DNA of 39,486 nt from Paulinella micropora (GCA_009731375.1 BJOX01000034.1:498500-537985), one strand, 5' to 3'; positions 1 through 10,755 are shown, counted from the first letter of the stretch. A program made the numbers and translations. Notes: generated by a model from the letters alone, not told the origin.

Positions 1-393
1 AAGAAGAAAGAAGAAAGAAGAAAGAAGAAAGAAGAAAGAAGAAAGAAGAAAGAAGAAAGAAGAAAGAAGAAAAAGAAAAGAAGAAAGAAGAAAGAAGAAA
101 GAAGAAAGAAGAAAGAAGAAAGAAGAAAGAAGAAAGAAGAAGAAGAAGAAGAAGAAGAAGAAGAAGAAGAAGAAGAAGAAGAAGAAGAAGAAGAAGAAGA
201 AGAAGAAGAAGAAGAAGAAGAAGAAGAAGAAGAAGAAGAAGAAGAAGAAGAAGAAGAAGGAGAAGGAGAAGGAGAAGGAGAAGGAGAAGAAGAAGGAGAA
301 GGAGAAGGGGAAGGAGAAGGAGAAGGAGAAGAAGAAGAAGAAGAAGAAGAAGAAGAAGAAGAAGAAGAAGAAGAAGAAGAAGAAGAAGAAGAA
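1..393. repeat. (GAA)n / (GAAA)n microsatellite
   Basis: The stretch is almost pure purine. A GAAA-GAA alternation occupies about the first 140 bases, then pure GAA, with a GGA-rich patch near 260–330. There is no coding content. Long GAA tracts can form triplexes, but nothing here shows a function. Confidence 0.97.
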
Positions 394-740
394 AAAGAGA
401 TGAGCTTAATTCAAAAGAACCCTGGTTCTGAGGAACGACAGAAAAGCTCAAAGGAAAACTGGAACTTAGGTTCAACAGAATGCTCCTGGAAGGAATAATT
501 TTTTTTTCTTTTCTCCAGTAAGCAAGGTTTGATAGAAGAAAGAAAAGAGAAAGACGTAGAGACAAACTATCATCATGCGATCTGAAAAAAAATAAGCTGC
601 AGTGCAGGGCCTAAAGGAAAACTGGAACCAATGTTCAACAGCTAGCTCCATATCATCAGCTAAGCTCCATATATAAGAGAGAAAAAAGAGAAAGAAAAGA
701 GAGAAAAGAGAGAGAAAAGAGAAATAAAGACAGAACAAAC
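394..740 (-). mobile_element. 3' end fragment(s) of the poly(A)-tailed non-LTR family (family 2)
   Basis: Bases 515–735 match 35589–35800. Both share the AGTAAGCAAGGTTT motif next to a T run, the ATCATGCGATCTG motif, GCAGTGCAGG, and the CAACAGCTAG/GCTCCATA block, in the same order. Read on the minus strand this is a 3' untranslated end finishing in AAACCTTGCTTACT and then a poly(A) tail (T run about 499–508 on the plus strand). Bases 396–480 carry a related piece (TTAATTCAAAAGAACCCTGG) also seen near 33350 and 33490. No coding sequence remains. Confidence 0.6.
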
Positions 741-762
741 GAAAAATGAAAAAGAAAACAGA

Positions 763-765
<3 letters not shown>

Positions 766-812
<47 letters not shown>

Positions 813-1078
813 TCCNNNNNNNNNNNNNNNNNNNNNNNNNNNNNNNNNNNNNNNNNNNNNNNNNNNNNNNNNNNNNNNNNNNNNNNNNNNNNNNNNNNNN
901 NNNNNNNNNNNNNNNNNNNNNNNNNNNNNNNNNNNNNNNNNNNNNNNNNNNNNNNNNNNNNNNNNNNNNNNNNNNNNNNNNNNNNNNNNNNNNNNNNNNN
1001 NNNNNNNNNNNNNNNNNNNNNNNNNNNNNNNNNNNNNNNNNNNNNNNNNNNNNNNNNNNNNNNNNNNNNNNNNNNNNN
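766..1078. other. Poly(C) run followed by assembly gap
   Basis: About 45 C residues (766–810) lead into 263 Ns (816–1078). Long homopolymers directly at gap edges recur at 36757 and 38365 and look like sequencing or gap-filling artefacts rather than biology. Confidence 0.9.
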
Positions 1079-1133
1079 TCACACACACACACACACTCTC
1101 TCTCTCTCTCTCTCTTCTTCTCTCTCCTTCTCT

Positions 1134-1202
<69 letters not shown>

Positions 1203-1253
1203 GCTCGCTCGCTCGCTCGCTCTCTTCTTCTCTCGTCTCGATCCCTCACTGGG

Positions 1254-1341
<88 letters not shown>

Positions 1342-1375
1342 AGACTCACTCACACACATTCACACACCGAGACAT
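1079..1375. repeat. (CA)n and (CT)n microsatellite
   Basis: A short CA run opens the block, followed by about 250 bases of CT with TTTC, GCTC and CGCTCG interruptions, then a CTCACACACA boundary. The open frames across it are Ser-Leu repeats caused by the dinucleotide and are not genes. Confidence 0.95.
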
Positions 1376-1426
1376 GCACCCATTCATTTGCTAATACCCT
1401 GATTCATCACTCTTGCTCACCAACTA

Positions 1427-1810
1427 ACTGTGGAGTGAATGGGTGAAAAGAGTAAACGGAGCGGAGTCCAAGTGGAGTGGAGTGGAGATGACCGGAATAT
1501 TACAGGATTTTGTAAAGTGGAGCTGAGTGAGTGGTGGAAGTGAGTCAGTAAGAAAAGCTGAAGCCAGTGGAGCGAGTGGAGCAAGTGAAGCGATTTCAAT
1601 GAGTTTACTCAGTAAGTGGAGTGATTGAGGGACTGAAGGAATGCGCAGCGAGTAAAGTCGCCATTACAAGTAAGTAAGCGAACCGAGCGAGTGATTGTGA
1701 GGAGTGAATGGCGGTAAACAACCAGGCCGTGCAAATTAAGTAAGCAAACGGAGTGAATGATAGCAAGCAAGTGAATGAAGTGAAACAGTGAGTTCGTGAG
1801 TGATGTATGA
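1427..1810. repeat. Degenerate GAGTG-rich low-complexity tract
   Basis: Words such as AGTGGAG, GAGTGA and AAGTGAAG recur irregularly through this stretch without a fixed period, consistent with an old, decayed minisatellite. I see no convincing coding frame. Confidence 0.6.
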
Positions 1811-2295
1811 TGTGAGGAGACTGTTAGATCCCTTGCTTGTGGCAGTAATATTGATAGCTATAGCAATTAGCAATACAAAATTGTGAAAGACCTACAAGGA
1901 ACTGGCTCTAACTTTGCAAACCACCTTTGAAATTTACGCAGTCTGTACAATAGACTCAGTGTTAGAGTTCCGGCTAAGGTAGGGTGAGGTCACAGTTCTG
2001 GCTTGTACATCTACTGCTACTGCTACTACTACTACTACTACTACTACTTGCCTGTGCGTCAAACAGAAAAACTTGAGCTCAACAGGTGTACCGTCGCTGC
2101 TTGAGCCTCGGCTCGAAACATCAAAATCAGCACAAATTTATCAATCTAAACTCCAACTACCACCGAAGCAGGTAAAGACTAATGAAATTCAAACCACTCG
2201 CCACGTTATGTTGGTTTGTATGTAGCTCTTTGCGCAGGACAAGGGCAGTGAGGTAATCATTCGTTTTCAAGCATGCATGCATAATTAAACTTCAG
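1811..2295 (+). other. Non-repetitive leader before the GTPase locus
   Basis: This is mostly unique sequence with a (CTA)n run at about 2008–2048. The frame of the downstream P-loop exon is open back to a TAA at 2254 but has no ATG, so a start exon is expected somewhere here or further upstream. I could not identify it. Confidence 0.4.
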
Positions 2296-2993
2296 GTAAA
2301 CGTTCTGGTTCTGGGAGCTTCACGAACGGGCAAATCCACGCTGCTGCGGTAAGCTTTCTTCCGTATTCATTGCCTTGCATCACACGCAAGCAATATTTCA
2401 CTGCAGGAGCTGGATTGGCAACGAGCAAGGGAATCTCCCATATCAAGCTACACGAGAAGAGAAATACCTCAAACGAGAGGCTGAGGACATCTTGGTGTCT
2501 TACCGGGATACGGGCGGAGATAAAAACCTTTGGAAGGATCATCTTGTATCCTGGGTGCACGAAGTAATGAATCTGTGATCTATTATGTACATCTACATTG
2601 GCAATATTTTAGGCACACGCGTTCATGTTCGTTTTTGATCCACGTGATCGAGACTCATTCGAGCGACTTCAATGCCTTCCACCCTTGGTGCTCTGGAAAC
2701 TTCGAAAGTGTCCAAAAATGATAGTCTCCAATCTACCTTCAGCTACCACTCAGGCCGGTCTGATGTAGCTTGGCCTCATCGTTAAAAATTGTCTATCTTC
2801 TTTAGGCCTGACAAGGGTCTCTCAGGTTGAGATGAAGGATTTGGCATCTATGCTGGGAGAGGGAACAATAATCGAGTCAGTGGCTGAAAGTGAAGATGTA
2901 TCCAAAACCTTCGGAAAGTTTGTCTCCTTGCTAAAGGAAAGGATCGTGAACTTGCCGGTTGAAATTGTTTTCTTTTGCAACGGAAAAAAATAA
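2296..2993 (+). CDS. Ras-like small GTPase domain 1 (four exons, 5' end missing)
   Basis: Four exons joined by GT–AG introns give a recognisable small-GTPase fold. Exon 2296–2348 encodes VNVLVLGASRTGKSTLL, a P-loop of the GxxxxGKS/T form. Exon 2407–2563 contains YRDTGGDKNL, which resembles the switch II DTAGQE region. Exon 2613–2757 contains AFMFVFDPRDRDSFERL, the strand-4 motif of the Ras family. Exon 2806–2993 contains LASMLGEG and ESVAESEDVSKTF, where Ras proteins have helix 4 and the SAK loop. Donor and acceptor phases match at every junction (phases 2, 0 and 1). The guanine-specificity NKxD is replaced by SNLPSATT. The final exon runs to TAA at 2991, but phase-0 GT donors at 2949 and 2961 could instead splice on. 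A short exon ending at a GT at 3135, with a basic tail (SSSPRKKNESSFRRKEVK), could join to the linker at 3180. The start codon is not found. Related families with a DxGGD motif include Rab-like and IFT22-like proteins, but I do not assign one. Confidence 0.72.
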
Positions 2994-3179
2994 TGCTGGT
3001 GACAGGTCCATGGATCGTCAGCTCGTTTGCGAGGGATCCAGCATTTCGCAAGTGACATAGTGGGGACAACTATGCCAGTGTCCTCTTCACCGCGCAAAAA
3101 AAATGAAAGCTCCTTTCGAAGGAAAGAAGTCAAGGTGATTCTTATCCAACAAATCTCACACTAACATGCTTTTCTGTAG

Positions 3180-3440
3180 CGTCCAACTTTCCCTGTGCAA
3201 AAGACAACGCCAGGAGTCGATACACAGCCTTCAACGCCAACAGAAAAGATTTACTCTCCCATGTCCATGCAAAAAACTTCGACGCCTCCTACTACTAAGA
3301 CGAAAACCTCCTCGCCGCCCGAACCAATCACGGTATGCGCACGTAGCATAGAGGCAAAAGCTGTGCCGCACTCGTGGCATAATCCATCAATAGGTCCTGA
3401 TGGCCGGGAGTTCTGGCGTAGGAAAAACCCATATCCTGAA
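3180..3440 (+). CDS. Pro/Thr-rich linker exon leading into GTPase module 1
   Basis: The exon follows a pyrimidine-rich TTTTCTGTAG acceptor and ends at a strong GTAAGT donor (3441), phase 0 at both ends. It encodes about 87 residues rich in Thr, Pro, Ser and Lys with two MQKT-type repeats, then the conserved block [16 protein letters not shown]…[10 protein letters not shown]. The same block recurs at the end of modules 1 and 2 (4325–4447 and 7052–7174), so it is a shared inter-domain linker. [14 protein letters not shown] can be lined up with GASRTGKSTLLRSW of domain 1 and may be a decayed P-loop. That alignment is my inference. Confidence 0.6.
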
Positions 3441-3565
3441 GTAAGTACGCGATAAGCAAAACATACCTTGGAACCTTGATTGAAAGACTGATCTTGATAA
3501 CAGCTCATTTAATGCACTCACGGCATGCTTGTTGCTGACTCTTTTGATATAGCTGGCGTCTGAAG

Positions 3566-4447
3566 AAGCGCTCGGACGAGCAAGAGTATGACGCTACGGT
3601 CGAGGATACTTATACGTTGGTCGCGTCAACTTTCTTTTCCTTTTCCTCTGTACGCTTTTGTGCTACCCTTTTTGTGCTTGTATTTACCTTAGACTGAAGA
3701 GACGAAACAAGGCGAGCACATTATGGTCAATATCCTGGACACGGGCGGTGGTCCTGCATTGCAACTTGTGCGAGCATGCGCGAACCGCGTGTCTGAACTG
3801 TAGACGCTGGGTGCGACGAATTCATGCCGGAGTGGATCAAGCAGTGCCAGGGTTGCATGCTTGTCATCAATACTGAAGAACCAGTTTCAGTCACGAAGGT
3901 CGCCGCATATTTCTCTGCGTATTGCTTTCTTGACTTGAACGACTGCGTAAAACAGGCCGAACGTCTTGCAGTCCAACTAGGCAAGAGGCCGGTGCTGCTG
4001 GTTGCCAACTCGCCAACCAGCGATCCAGATCGGCGCAGAGTTAGCGCTGATTCTGTCCAGGATCTGGCCCAGCGCATCAAGGCGCCTCACGTGGAAACCT
4101 GCACAAGTACTGGCTCTGGCGTGGCAGAGGCGTTTTTGCTGATGACTGAAATCATTTGTGGCCAGCAACAGGCTTCCCATGCTTTCAAGTCTCAGTCCAT
4201 CGAATTGGATAGTAGCAACCAAATTGAACAAAGTAGTCCCGTTCCAATGCAAAAAACGCAGACTCCCATATCCATGCAAAAAACTTCGACGCCTACTGCT
4301 ACTAAGAAGAAAACCTCCTTGCCGCCCGAACCAATCACGGTATGCGCACGTAGCATAGAGGCAAAAGCTGTGCCGCACTCGTGGCATAATCCATCAATAG
4401 GTCCTGATGGCCGGGAGTTCTGGCGTAGGAAAAACCCATATCCTGAA
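3566..4447 (+). CDS. Ras-like GTPase module 1 (three exons, degenerate nucleotide site)
   Basis: Exon 3566–3619 encodes [14 protein letters not shown], very close to the Ras effector loop (switch I). Exon 3693–3747 gives [13 protein letters not shown] 56-nt GT–AG intron (3748–3803) joins it to exon 3804–4447, which begins [17 protein letters not shown] and continues MLVIN, recreating a switch II region like DTAGQEEF. Further on come [13 protein letters not shown] (where NKxD should be), LAQRI, and [14 protein letters not shown] (the SAK-loop region). The exon then runs into a Pro/Thr linker and ends at GTAAGT (4448). Exon lengths 54+55+644 total exactly 251 codons and the module is phase 0 at both ends. 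No normal P-loop precedes switch I. The first acceptor is uncertain: the better pyrimidine-tract site at 3553 is out of phase, while the AG at 3565 is in phase. Probably a pseudo-GTPase domain. Confidence 0.65.
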
Positions 4448-4629
4448 GTAAGTACGCGATAAGCAAAACATACCTTGGAACCTTGATTGAAAGACTGATC
4501 TTGATGACAGCTTATTTTATGCACTGCATAATTACTGAACGTTTTGGTGCAGTTGGCGCCCAAAGCGACGTTCTGTCTTAGACACTGCATGCTTGTTGCT
4601 GACTCTTTTGATATAGCTGGCGTCTGAAG

Positions 4630-4693
4630 AGGCGCTGGGACGAACAAGAGTATGACGCTACGGTCGAGGACACTTATACTCTGGTCGTGTCCC

Positions 4694-4742
<49 letters not shown>

Positions 4743-4833
4743 CCTATCTATCTACCTATCTACCTATCTACCTATCTGCCTATCTACCTATCTACCTATC
4801 TACCTATCTATCTACCTATCTACCTACGTACTA

Positions 4834-4866
<33 letters not shown>

Positions 4867-4941
4867 CCTATCTATTTACCTATCTATTTACCTTTCTATT
4901 TACCTATCTATCTACCTATCTACCTATCTACCTACCTACTA

Positions 4942-4981
<40 letters not shown>

Positions 4982-5002
4982 GTCTGTCTATCTATCTATC
5001 TA

Positions 5003-5037
<35 letters not shown>

Positions 5038-5159
5038 TAGAGCATCAGACTGCTAGGCCCGGAGCTAATCTCCTTCTCCAGCCCGCTGCCCAGCCATCAA
5101 CTGGTGGCGGGCTGAATTTGATGGCTATGTCCTGCGATATGCAGACGAATGATATCTAA

Positions 5160-5204
<45 letters not shown>

Positions 5205-5981
5205 CCGAAGGAGATTCTGCCCACTGGGAACTTCATGTATATTTTAGGATCTATCTATCTCCTTTAGTCCTTGGCCAGCTGTTTATGTGTTTGCACCTGA
5301 TGCAGTGTGACTGGCCAGGGCTGAGACTACCTTTTATGGGGCCTAGATAAACTGTCAAACTGCGGCAAAGCCCTAAAACCTTAGATACTGCGGCCTGCGG
5401 GAAACCGCAAGGTGCAGCAGGCGCGGTAGCACTCGTCGCATGGTAAAAATTTGAGGGATGTGGCCACGCTGGGAACGATTGGTACTCGCAGCCAAGTCCC
5501 TTCTTGTCAGCTGCAGGCCTTCCCCGTGCACGGTTTCTAATCGGTTGAGTTCTGCTGCCGGCATACGCGGACCCGGTAGCCATCGATTGCCGCTGTCCTG
5601 TGGTGGCCTGACAAAAGGGAAAGTTCAGATCTTCTTATCCGCGAGCAGGCACATAAGCAGGGAGATTTTAAGGTCTAGTCCGGCCCCCGTGAAAGCAGGC
5701 GCCATGTATAGAATCTTCGGGCCCGAGCCGTGGCGGGGCGCGTGTGCACGGACACGACACGAGTCTGGATAGTCTAACAGCCCTTCAGACAGGGAGGTTT
5801 GTTAGACTGTCAGACTGCATAGACCCGGGGCCCCATGCCCATCTCCAGCTCGCTGCCCAGCCATCGATTGGTGGCGGGGTGGAGTGAGGGAGCCAGGAAG
5901 GCGAAGGCAGGCCTGAGCCGAGGATGCCTCCTGGTAGGACGCCTATGGCCATTTGGCTATGCGACGCTCCTAGACTAAACA

Positions 5982-6018
<37 letters not shown>

Positions 6019-6196
6019 GTCTATCTATAATAGTGTAATATATTAGTGGAAGCTTTATTGATTAACATTTGTATAATAATAATAATTGTAAAATTATGTT
6101 GGGAAGCTTTTCAAGGTAAGGTAAGCTGCAGCTGCTTGTAGGTAAGCGGCTTGAAGTTACCAGCTCATTTCTAGATAGGTCAAACTTGGTAGTCAC

Positions 6197-6231
<35 letters not shown>

Positions 6232-6232
6232 A

Positions 6233-6266
<34 letters not shown>

Positions 6267-7174
6267 CTATTCATACAAGGCATACGCACAAACACACATC
6301 TAGATACACATACATGCATAAAAACACCGACAAAATATAAAAATATACATCTATCTCTATTCATTTCCTTTTCTGTGCACGCTTTTGTGCTACCCTTTTT
6401 GTGCTTGTATTTACCTTAGACTGAAGAGACGAAACAAGGCGAGCACATTATGGTCAATATCCTGGACACGGGCGGTGGTCCTGCATTGCAACTTGTGCGA
6501 GCATGCGCGAACCGCGTGTCTGAACTGTAGACGCTGGGTGCGACGAATTCATGCCGGACTGGATCAAGCAGTGCCAGGGTTGCATGCTTGTCATCAATAC
6601 TGAAGAACCAGTTTCAGTCACGAAGGTCGCCGCATATTTCTCTGCGTATTGCTTTCTTGACTTGAACGACTGCGTAAAACAGGCCGAACGTCTTGCAGTC
6701 CAACTAGGCAAGAGGCCGGTGCTGCTGGTTGCCAACTCGCCAACCAGCGATCCAGATCGGCGCAGAGTTAGCGCTGATTCTGTCCAGGATCTGGCCCAGC
6801 GCATCAAGGCGCCTCACGTGGAAACCTGCACAAGTACTGGCTCTGGCGTGGCAGAGGCGTTTTTGCTGATGACTAAAATCATTTGTGGCCAGCAACAGGC
6901 TTCCCATGCTTTCAAGTCTCAGTCCATCGAATTGGATAGTAGCAACCAAATTGAACAAAGTAGTCCCGTTCCAATGCAAAAAACGCAGACTCCCATATCC
7001 ATGCAAAAAACTTCGACGCCTACTGCTACTAAGACGAAAACCTCCTCGCCGCCCGAACCAATCACGGTATGCGCACGTAGCATAGAGGCAAAAGCTGTGC
7101 CGCACTCGTGGCATAATCCATCAATAGGTCCTGATGGCCGGGAGTTCTGGCGTAGGAAAAACCCATATCCTGAA
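4630..7174 (+). CDS. Ras-like GTPase module 2, switch I exon split from the rest by a 1.7-kb intron
   Basis: Exon 4630–4683 repeats the switch I exon. Within the effector loop all nucleotide differences from 3566–3619 are silent. Its donor (GTCGTG at 4684) is followed at once by TCTA repeats and about 1.3 kb of foreign repeat sequence. The expected acceptor and exon reappear at 6420–6474, then the 56-nt intron (6475–6530) and the large exon 6531–7174. Over the 212-residue frame of the large exon, module 2 differs from module 1 at four residues (E to D, E to K, K to T, L to S). The upstream intron (4448–4629) carries an extra 66-bp insert with an alternative CAG acceptor. Near-identity to modules 1 and 3 points to recent duplication or gene conversion. 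Confidence 0.6.
4690..5036. repeat. (TCTA)n microsatellite inside the module 2 intron
   Basis: TCTA tetranucleotides mix with CTAC and TCTG variants. The Tyr-Leu-Ser repeat frames across it are artefacts. It begins six bases after the splice donor of the switch I exon, so it lies inside an intron if the gene model is right. Confidence 0.95.
5037..6360. repeat. Dispersed repeat sequence with TCTA tails, inserted in the GTPase intron
   Basis: Two related pieces, about 5041–5115 and 5800–5885, share the GCTGCCCAGCCATC motif and a GGTGGCGGG block, and lead into (TCTA)n runs at about 5157–5204 and 5978–6025. A further TCTA array is at 6196–6266. Bases 5240–5780 are unique, GC-balanced sequence in which I see no supported gene. 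The frames there are short and lack recognisable motifs. The arrangement suggests short interspersed elements with tetranucleotide tails, but I find no clear Pol III boxes. Confidence 0.5.
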
Positions 7175-7299
7175 GTAAGTACGCGATAAGCAAAACATAC
7201 CTTGGAACCTTGATTGAAAGACTGATCTTGATGACAGCTTATTTAATGCACTCACGGCATGCTTGTTGCTGACTCTTTTGATATAGCTGGCGTCTGAAG

Positions 7300-8218
7300 A
7301 AGCGCTCGGACGAGCAAGAGTATGACGCTACGGTCGAGGATACTTATACGTTGGTCGCGTCAACTTTCTTTTCCTTTTCCTCTGTACGCTTTTGTGCTAC
7401 CCTTTTTGTGCTTGTATTTACCTTAGACTGAAGAGACGAAACAAGGCGAGCACATTATGGTCAATATCCTGGACACGGGCGGTGGTCCTGCATTGCAACT
7501 TGTGCGAGCATGCGCGAACCGCGTGTCTGAACTGTAGACGCTGGGTGCGACGAATTCATGCCGGACTGGATCAAGCAGTGCCAGGGTTGCATGCTTGTCA
7601 TCAATACTGAAGAACCAGTTTCAGTCACGAAGGTCGCCGCATATTTCTCTGCGTATTGCTTTCTTGACTTGAACGACTGCGTAAAACAGGCCGAACGTCT
7701 TGCAGTCCAACTAGGCAAGAGGCCGGTGCTGCTGGTTGCCAACTCGCCAACCAGCGATCCAGATCGGCGCAGAGTTAGCGCTGATTCTGTCCAGGATCTG
7801 GCCCAGCGCATCAAGGCGCCTCACGTGGAAACCTGCACAAGTACTGGCTCTGGCGTGGCAGAGGCGTTTTCGGCAATAACGCACAAGTTGGTTTTCTTTG
7901 TACTCGCCAACCAGCGATCCAGATCGGCGCAAAGTTAGCGCTGATTCTGTCCAGGATCTGGCCCAGCGCATCAAGGCGCCTCACGTGGAAACCTGCACAA
8001 GTACTGGCTCTGGCGTGGCAGAGGCGTTTTCGGCAATAACACACAAGTTCGCTGAAGAGATAGAAACGTGGAATTTGTATTTTTGTCTGGTAATTGCATC
8101 CGGGCAGAGCTTGCCCGTATTAGGACCAGTCAAAGCAGCAAAAACCCGTGAAAGCCTTGGCTTTTGCTTCATAGCAGAAACTTCACTCTCACTCCCTCAG
8201 CTTCCAAGGCGGTTGTAA
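7300..8218 (+). pseudogene. Ras-like GTPase module 3, frame broken by a 160-bp duplication
   Basis: The switch I exon 7300–7353 is the same as in module 1 (offset 3734), as are the DTG exon 7427–7481 and the start of the large exon at 7538. After GSGVAEAF the sequence diverges from the Pro/Thr linker to AFSAITHK, a more usual C-terminal GTPase helix. The block 7741–7900 is then repeated at 7901–8060. Because 160 is not a multiple of three, the first copy reads into a stop at 7936–7938. The second copy continues as ITHKFAEEIETW to a stop at 8216–8218. The module is either a terminal domain damaged by the duplication or an assembly error. Confidence 0.55.
7741..8060 (+). repeat. 160-bp tandem duplication
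   Basis: The segment starting at ACTCGCCAACCAGCGATCC is repeated with period 160 and about one to three differences (for example GCAGAG versus GCAAAG). It lies in the large exon of GTPase module 3. Confidence 0.9.
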
Positions 8219-8560
8219 AAGCTACGTAAGTCTAATCTCTTGCTAATTAGCAGAAACATGACTCTCTCAGCTTCAAGGGTGATTGTAAAAGCTACATGAG
8301 TCTAATCTCATGCTGCATAGCAGAAACCTGACTCTCTCAGCTTGTAAAATCACCGACTGTCCCAACTTGCAGGGTGATTGTAAAAGCTGGTTGAGTCTAA
8401 TTTCCTGCTTCATAGCAGAAACCTGACTCTTTTGGCTTGTAAAATCACCGACTATCCCAACTTGCAGGTTGGTTGTAAAAGCTAGTGAGTCTAATTTCCT
8501 GCTTCATAGCAGAAACCTGACTCTCTTAGCTTGTATAGTCACCGTAGTGAGTTATTTCAT
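8165..8560. repeat. Imperfect tandem repeat, about 70–100 bp unit
   Basis: About five units share CATAGCAGAAACCTGACTCT, the GATTGTAAAAGCT motif and GAGTCTAAT. The later units also carry a CCGACTGTCCCAACTTGCAG insert. The array starts just after the last GTPase reading frame and holds no coding sequence that I recognise. Confidence 0.8.
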
Positions 8561-8574
8561 GGATTTGCTGGCAA

Positions 8575-8788
8575 AAATGTGAAACTGTGAGAATTGGACT
8601 GCTCTACACGTCTTGTTTTTGATGGCAAAGATCTGATGATGCTGACCAGCCTTTTCATGGCAAATATCTTATGCTGCCCAGCATTTATGCTGGCCAGCTT
8701 TTTACTGGCAAAAAATATCTGATGCTGCCCAGCATTTATATATATATATAATATATACATATATATAATATATATGTATATATATAAT
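8575..8788. repeat. CTGATGCTGCCCAGCATTT minisatellite and (TA)n
   Basis: Three or four degenerate copies of a unit of about 60 bp, built on TGGCAAAAATATC and GATGCTGCCCAGCATTT, run into a TA-rich tract at 8736–8790. CAGCATTTATGCTG forms a small palindrome within the unit. Confidence 0.75.
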
Positions 8789-8789
8789 A

Positions 8790-9316
8790 TGTAGTTGGAG
8801 GGACTGGGGATTACGGGACCTCAAGTGCCCTTGCTCACCCCGTTGCTGGGAGCGATGATCGTCCGTAAAGAGCATGGGTGTGGTGCTGAGGGAGATAAGT
8901 GTGGAGGATCACGATGCTAGAATGGGCTCATTGCACGTTTGCTCTGGGTTGGCCAGGACGAAATTGTCACTGTCATTTGTGACGTGTAGCCAGGTGTTGT
9001 TAAGCGCTACGTGCTGTGCACTCCCACCGTCCTCCCATCATAGCGAAAATGTGCGGTGTTCACACTGGGGTTGGATAATATAGGTTAAACGAACGAGAAA
9101 AATGGCAATAGTGACGGAGCAGTTCGTACGTAAAAAAGGCGTGAGTGGTGGGAAATAGGCTGGTAACAGGGATCGGTTCTACAGTGATGTAGGAGACATA
9201 ATGGCATCCGTGACTGGAAAGAAGGTAAGTATTACTGGAAAAAAGTTGTACGGAGTTGTGACGAAGATAAAGGAAACCAAAGAAGGGAAACTGTGGATAG
9301 GTGCTTAGGTGATATA
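8790..9316 (+). repeat. Long direct repeat, copy 1 (LTR-like or segmental duplication)
   Basis: This block is almost identical to 11459–11985. Both copies start with TGTAGTTGGAGGGACTGGGG and diverge after GGTGCTTAGGTG. A 5' TG would suit an LTR, but neither copy ends in CA and I see no primer-binding site after it. Function is unknown. Confidence 0.85.
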
Positions 9317-9868
9317 GAGGTCCACAGGGGGCCAGTTACGCAGTGGTCAGGACAAAAGGAGAAAAGGGAAAGCGAAGTGTGAGAAACGGGTGGAGAGGGA
9401 AGGTAAGGGAGAGAGGAGAAACATAAAGAACTAATGAAGAGGTGTACGAGTTGTGAAGCGGTAACGATTAAATAGGCAGAAAAAATGGGCCCAAGCTCTG
9501 TCACGGCGAATGCAAGAACAGATGATTTTTTTCGTTAAGGTAAGAAACTAAGTCCCCTTGAACGGGCCCCGGGTTCTTTGACATGTTGGTACGGGATAGT
9601 AAGGTGGGTCGGGTGGCTGCCATGCTTTAATCTTGGAGTCACGCTTAAAATATAAGTATAGTTACTAAGGGGGCTATAGGTCGGGTGGTGTTGGTTGCGT
9701 GGGGCACAGTTACGGATCAGGTCCTGGGAGATTACAGGGGTCAATAGGGGACCGATGTGGCTACGTCTAGGACGAGAGGGAGAGGTGAGGTGAGTTTTCC
9801 GCGATCTGCTCAGGTATTTTATTTGGAGGTGGGGTGCGATGATGCTACTCATGGGAGGGACCCGTCGG
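9317..9868. other. Unassigned sequence between the direct repeats
   Basis: The sequence is purine-leaning and non-repetitive. Open frames are short and have no recognisable domains. The stretch borders the GA array. Confidence 0.4.

Positions 9869-10755
<887 letters not shown>

Noticed and set aside
472-1402. Long open frames on both strands across the poly(C)/N/CT region
   Set aside because: They consist of Ns, Gly/Pro homopolymers and Ser-Leu or Arg-Glu dipeptides from simple repeats.
1427-1810. Telomere- or centromere-type satellite
   Set aside because: The GAGTG-like words have no constant period and no known telomere motif.
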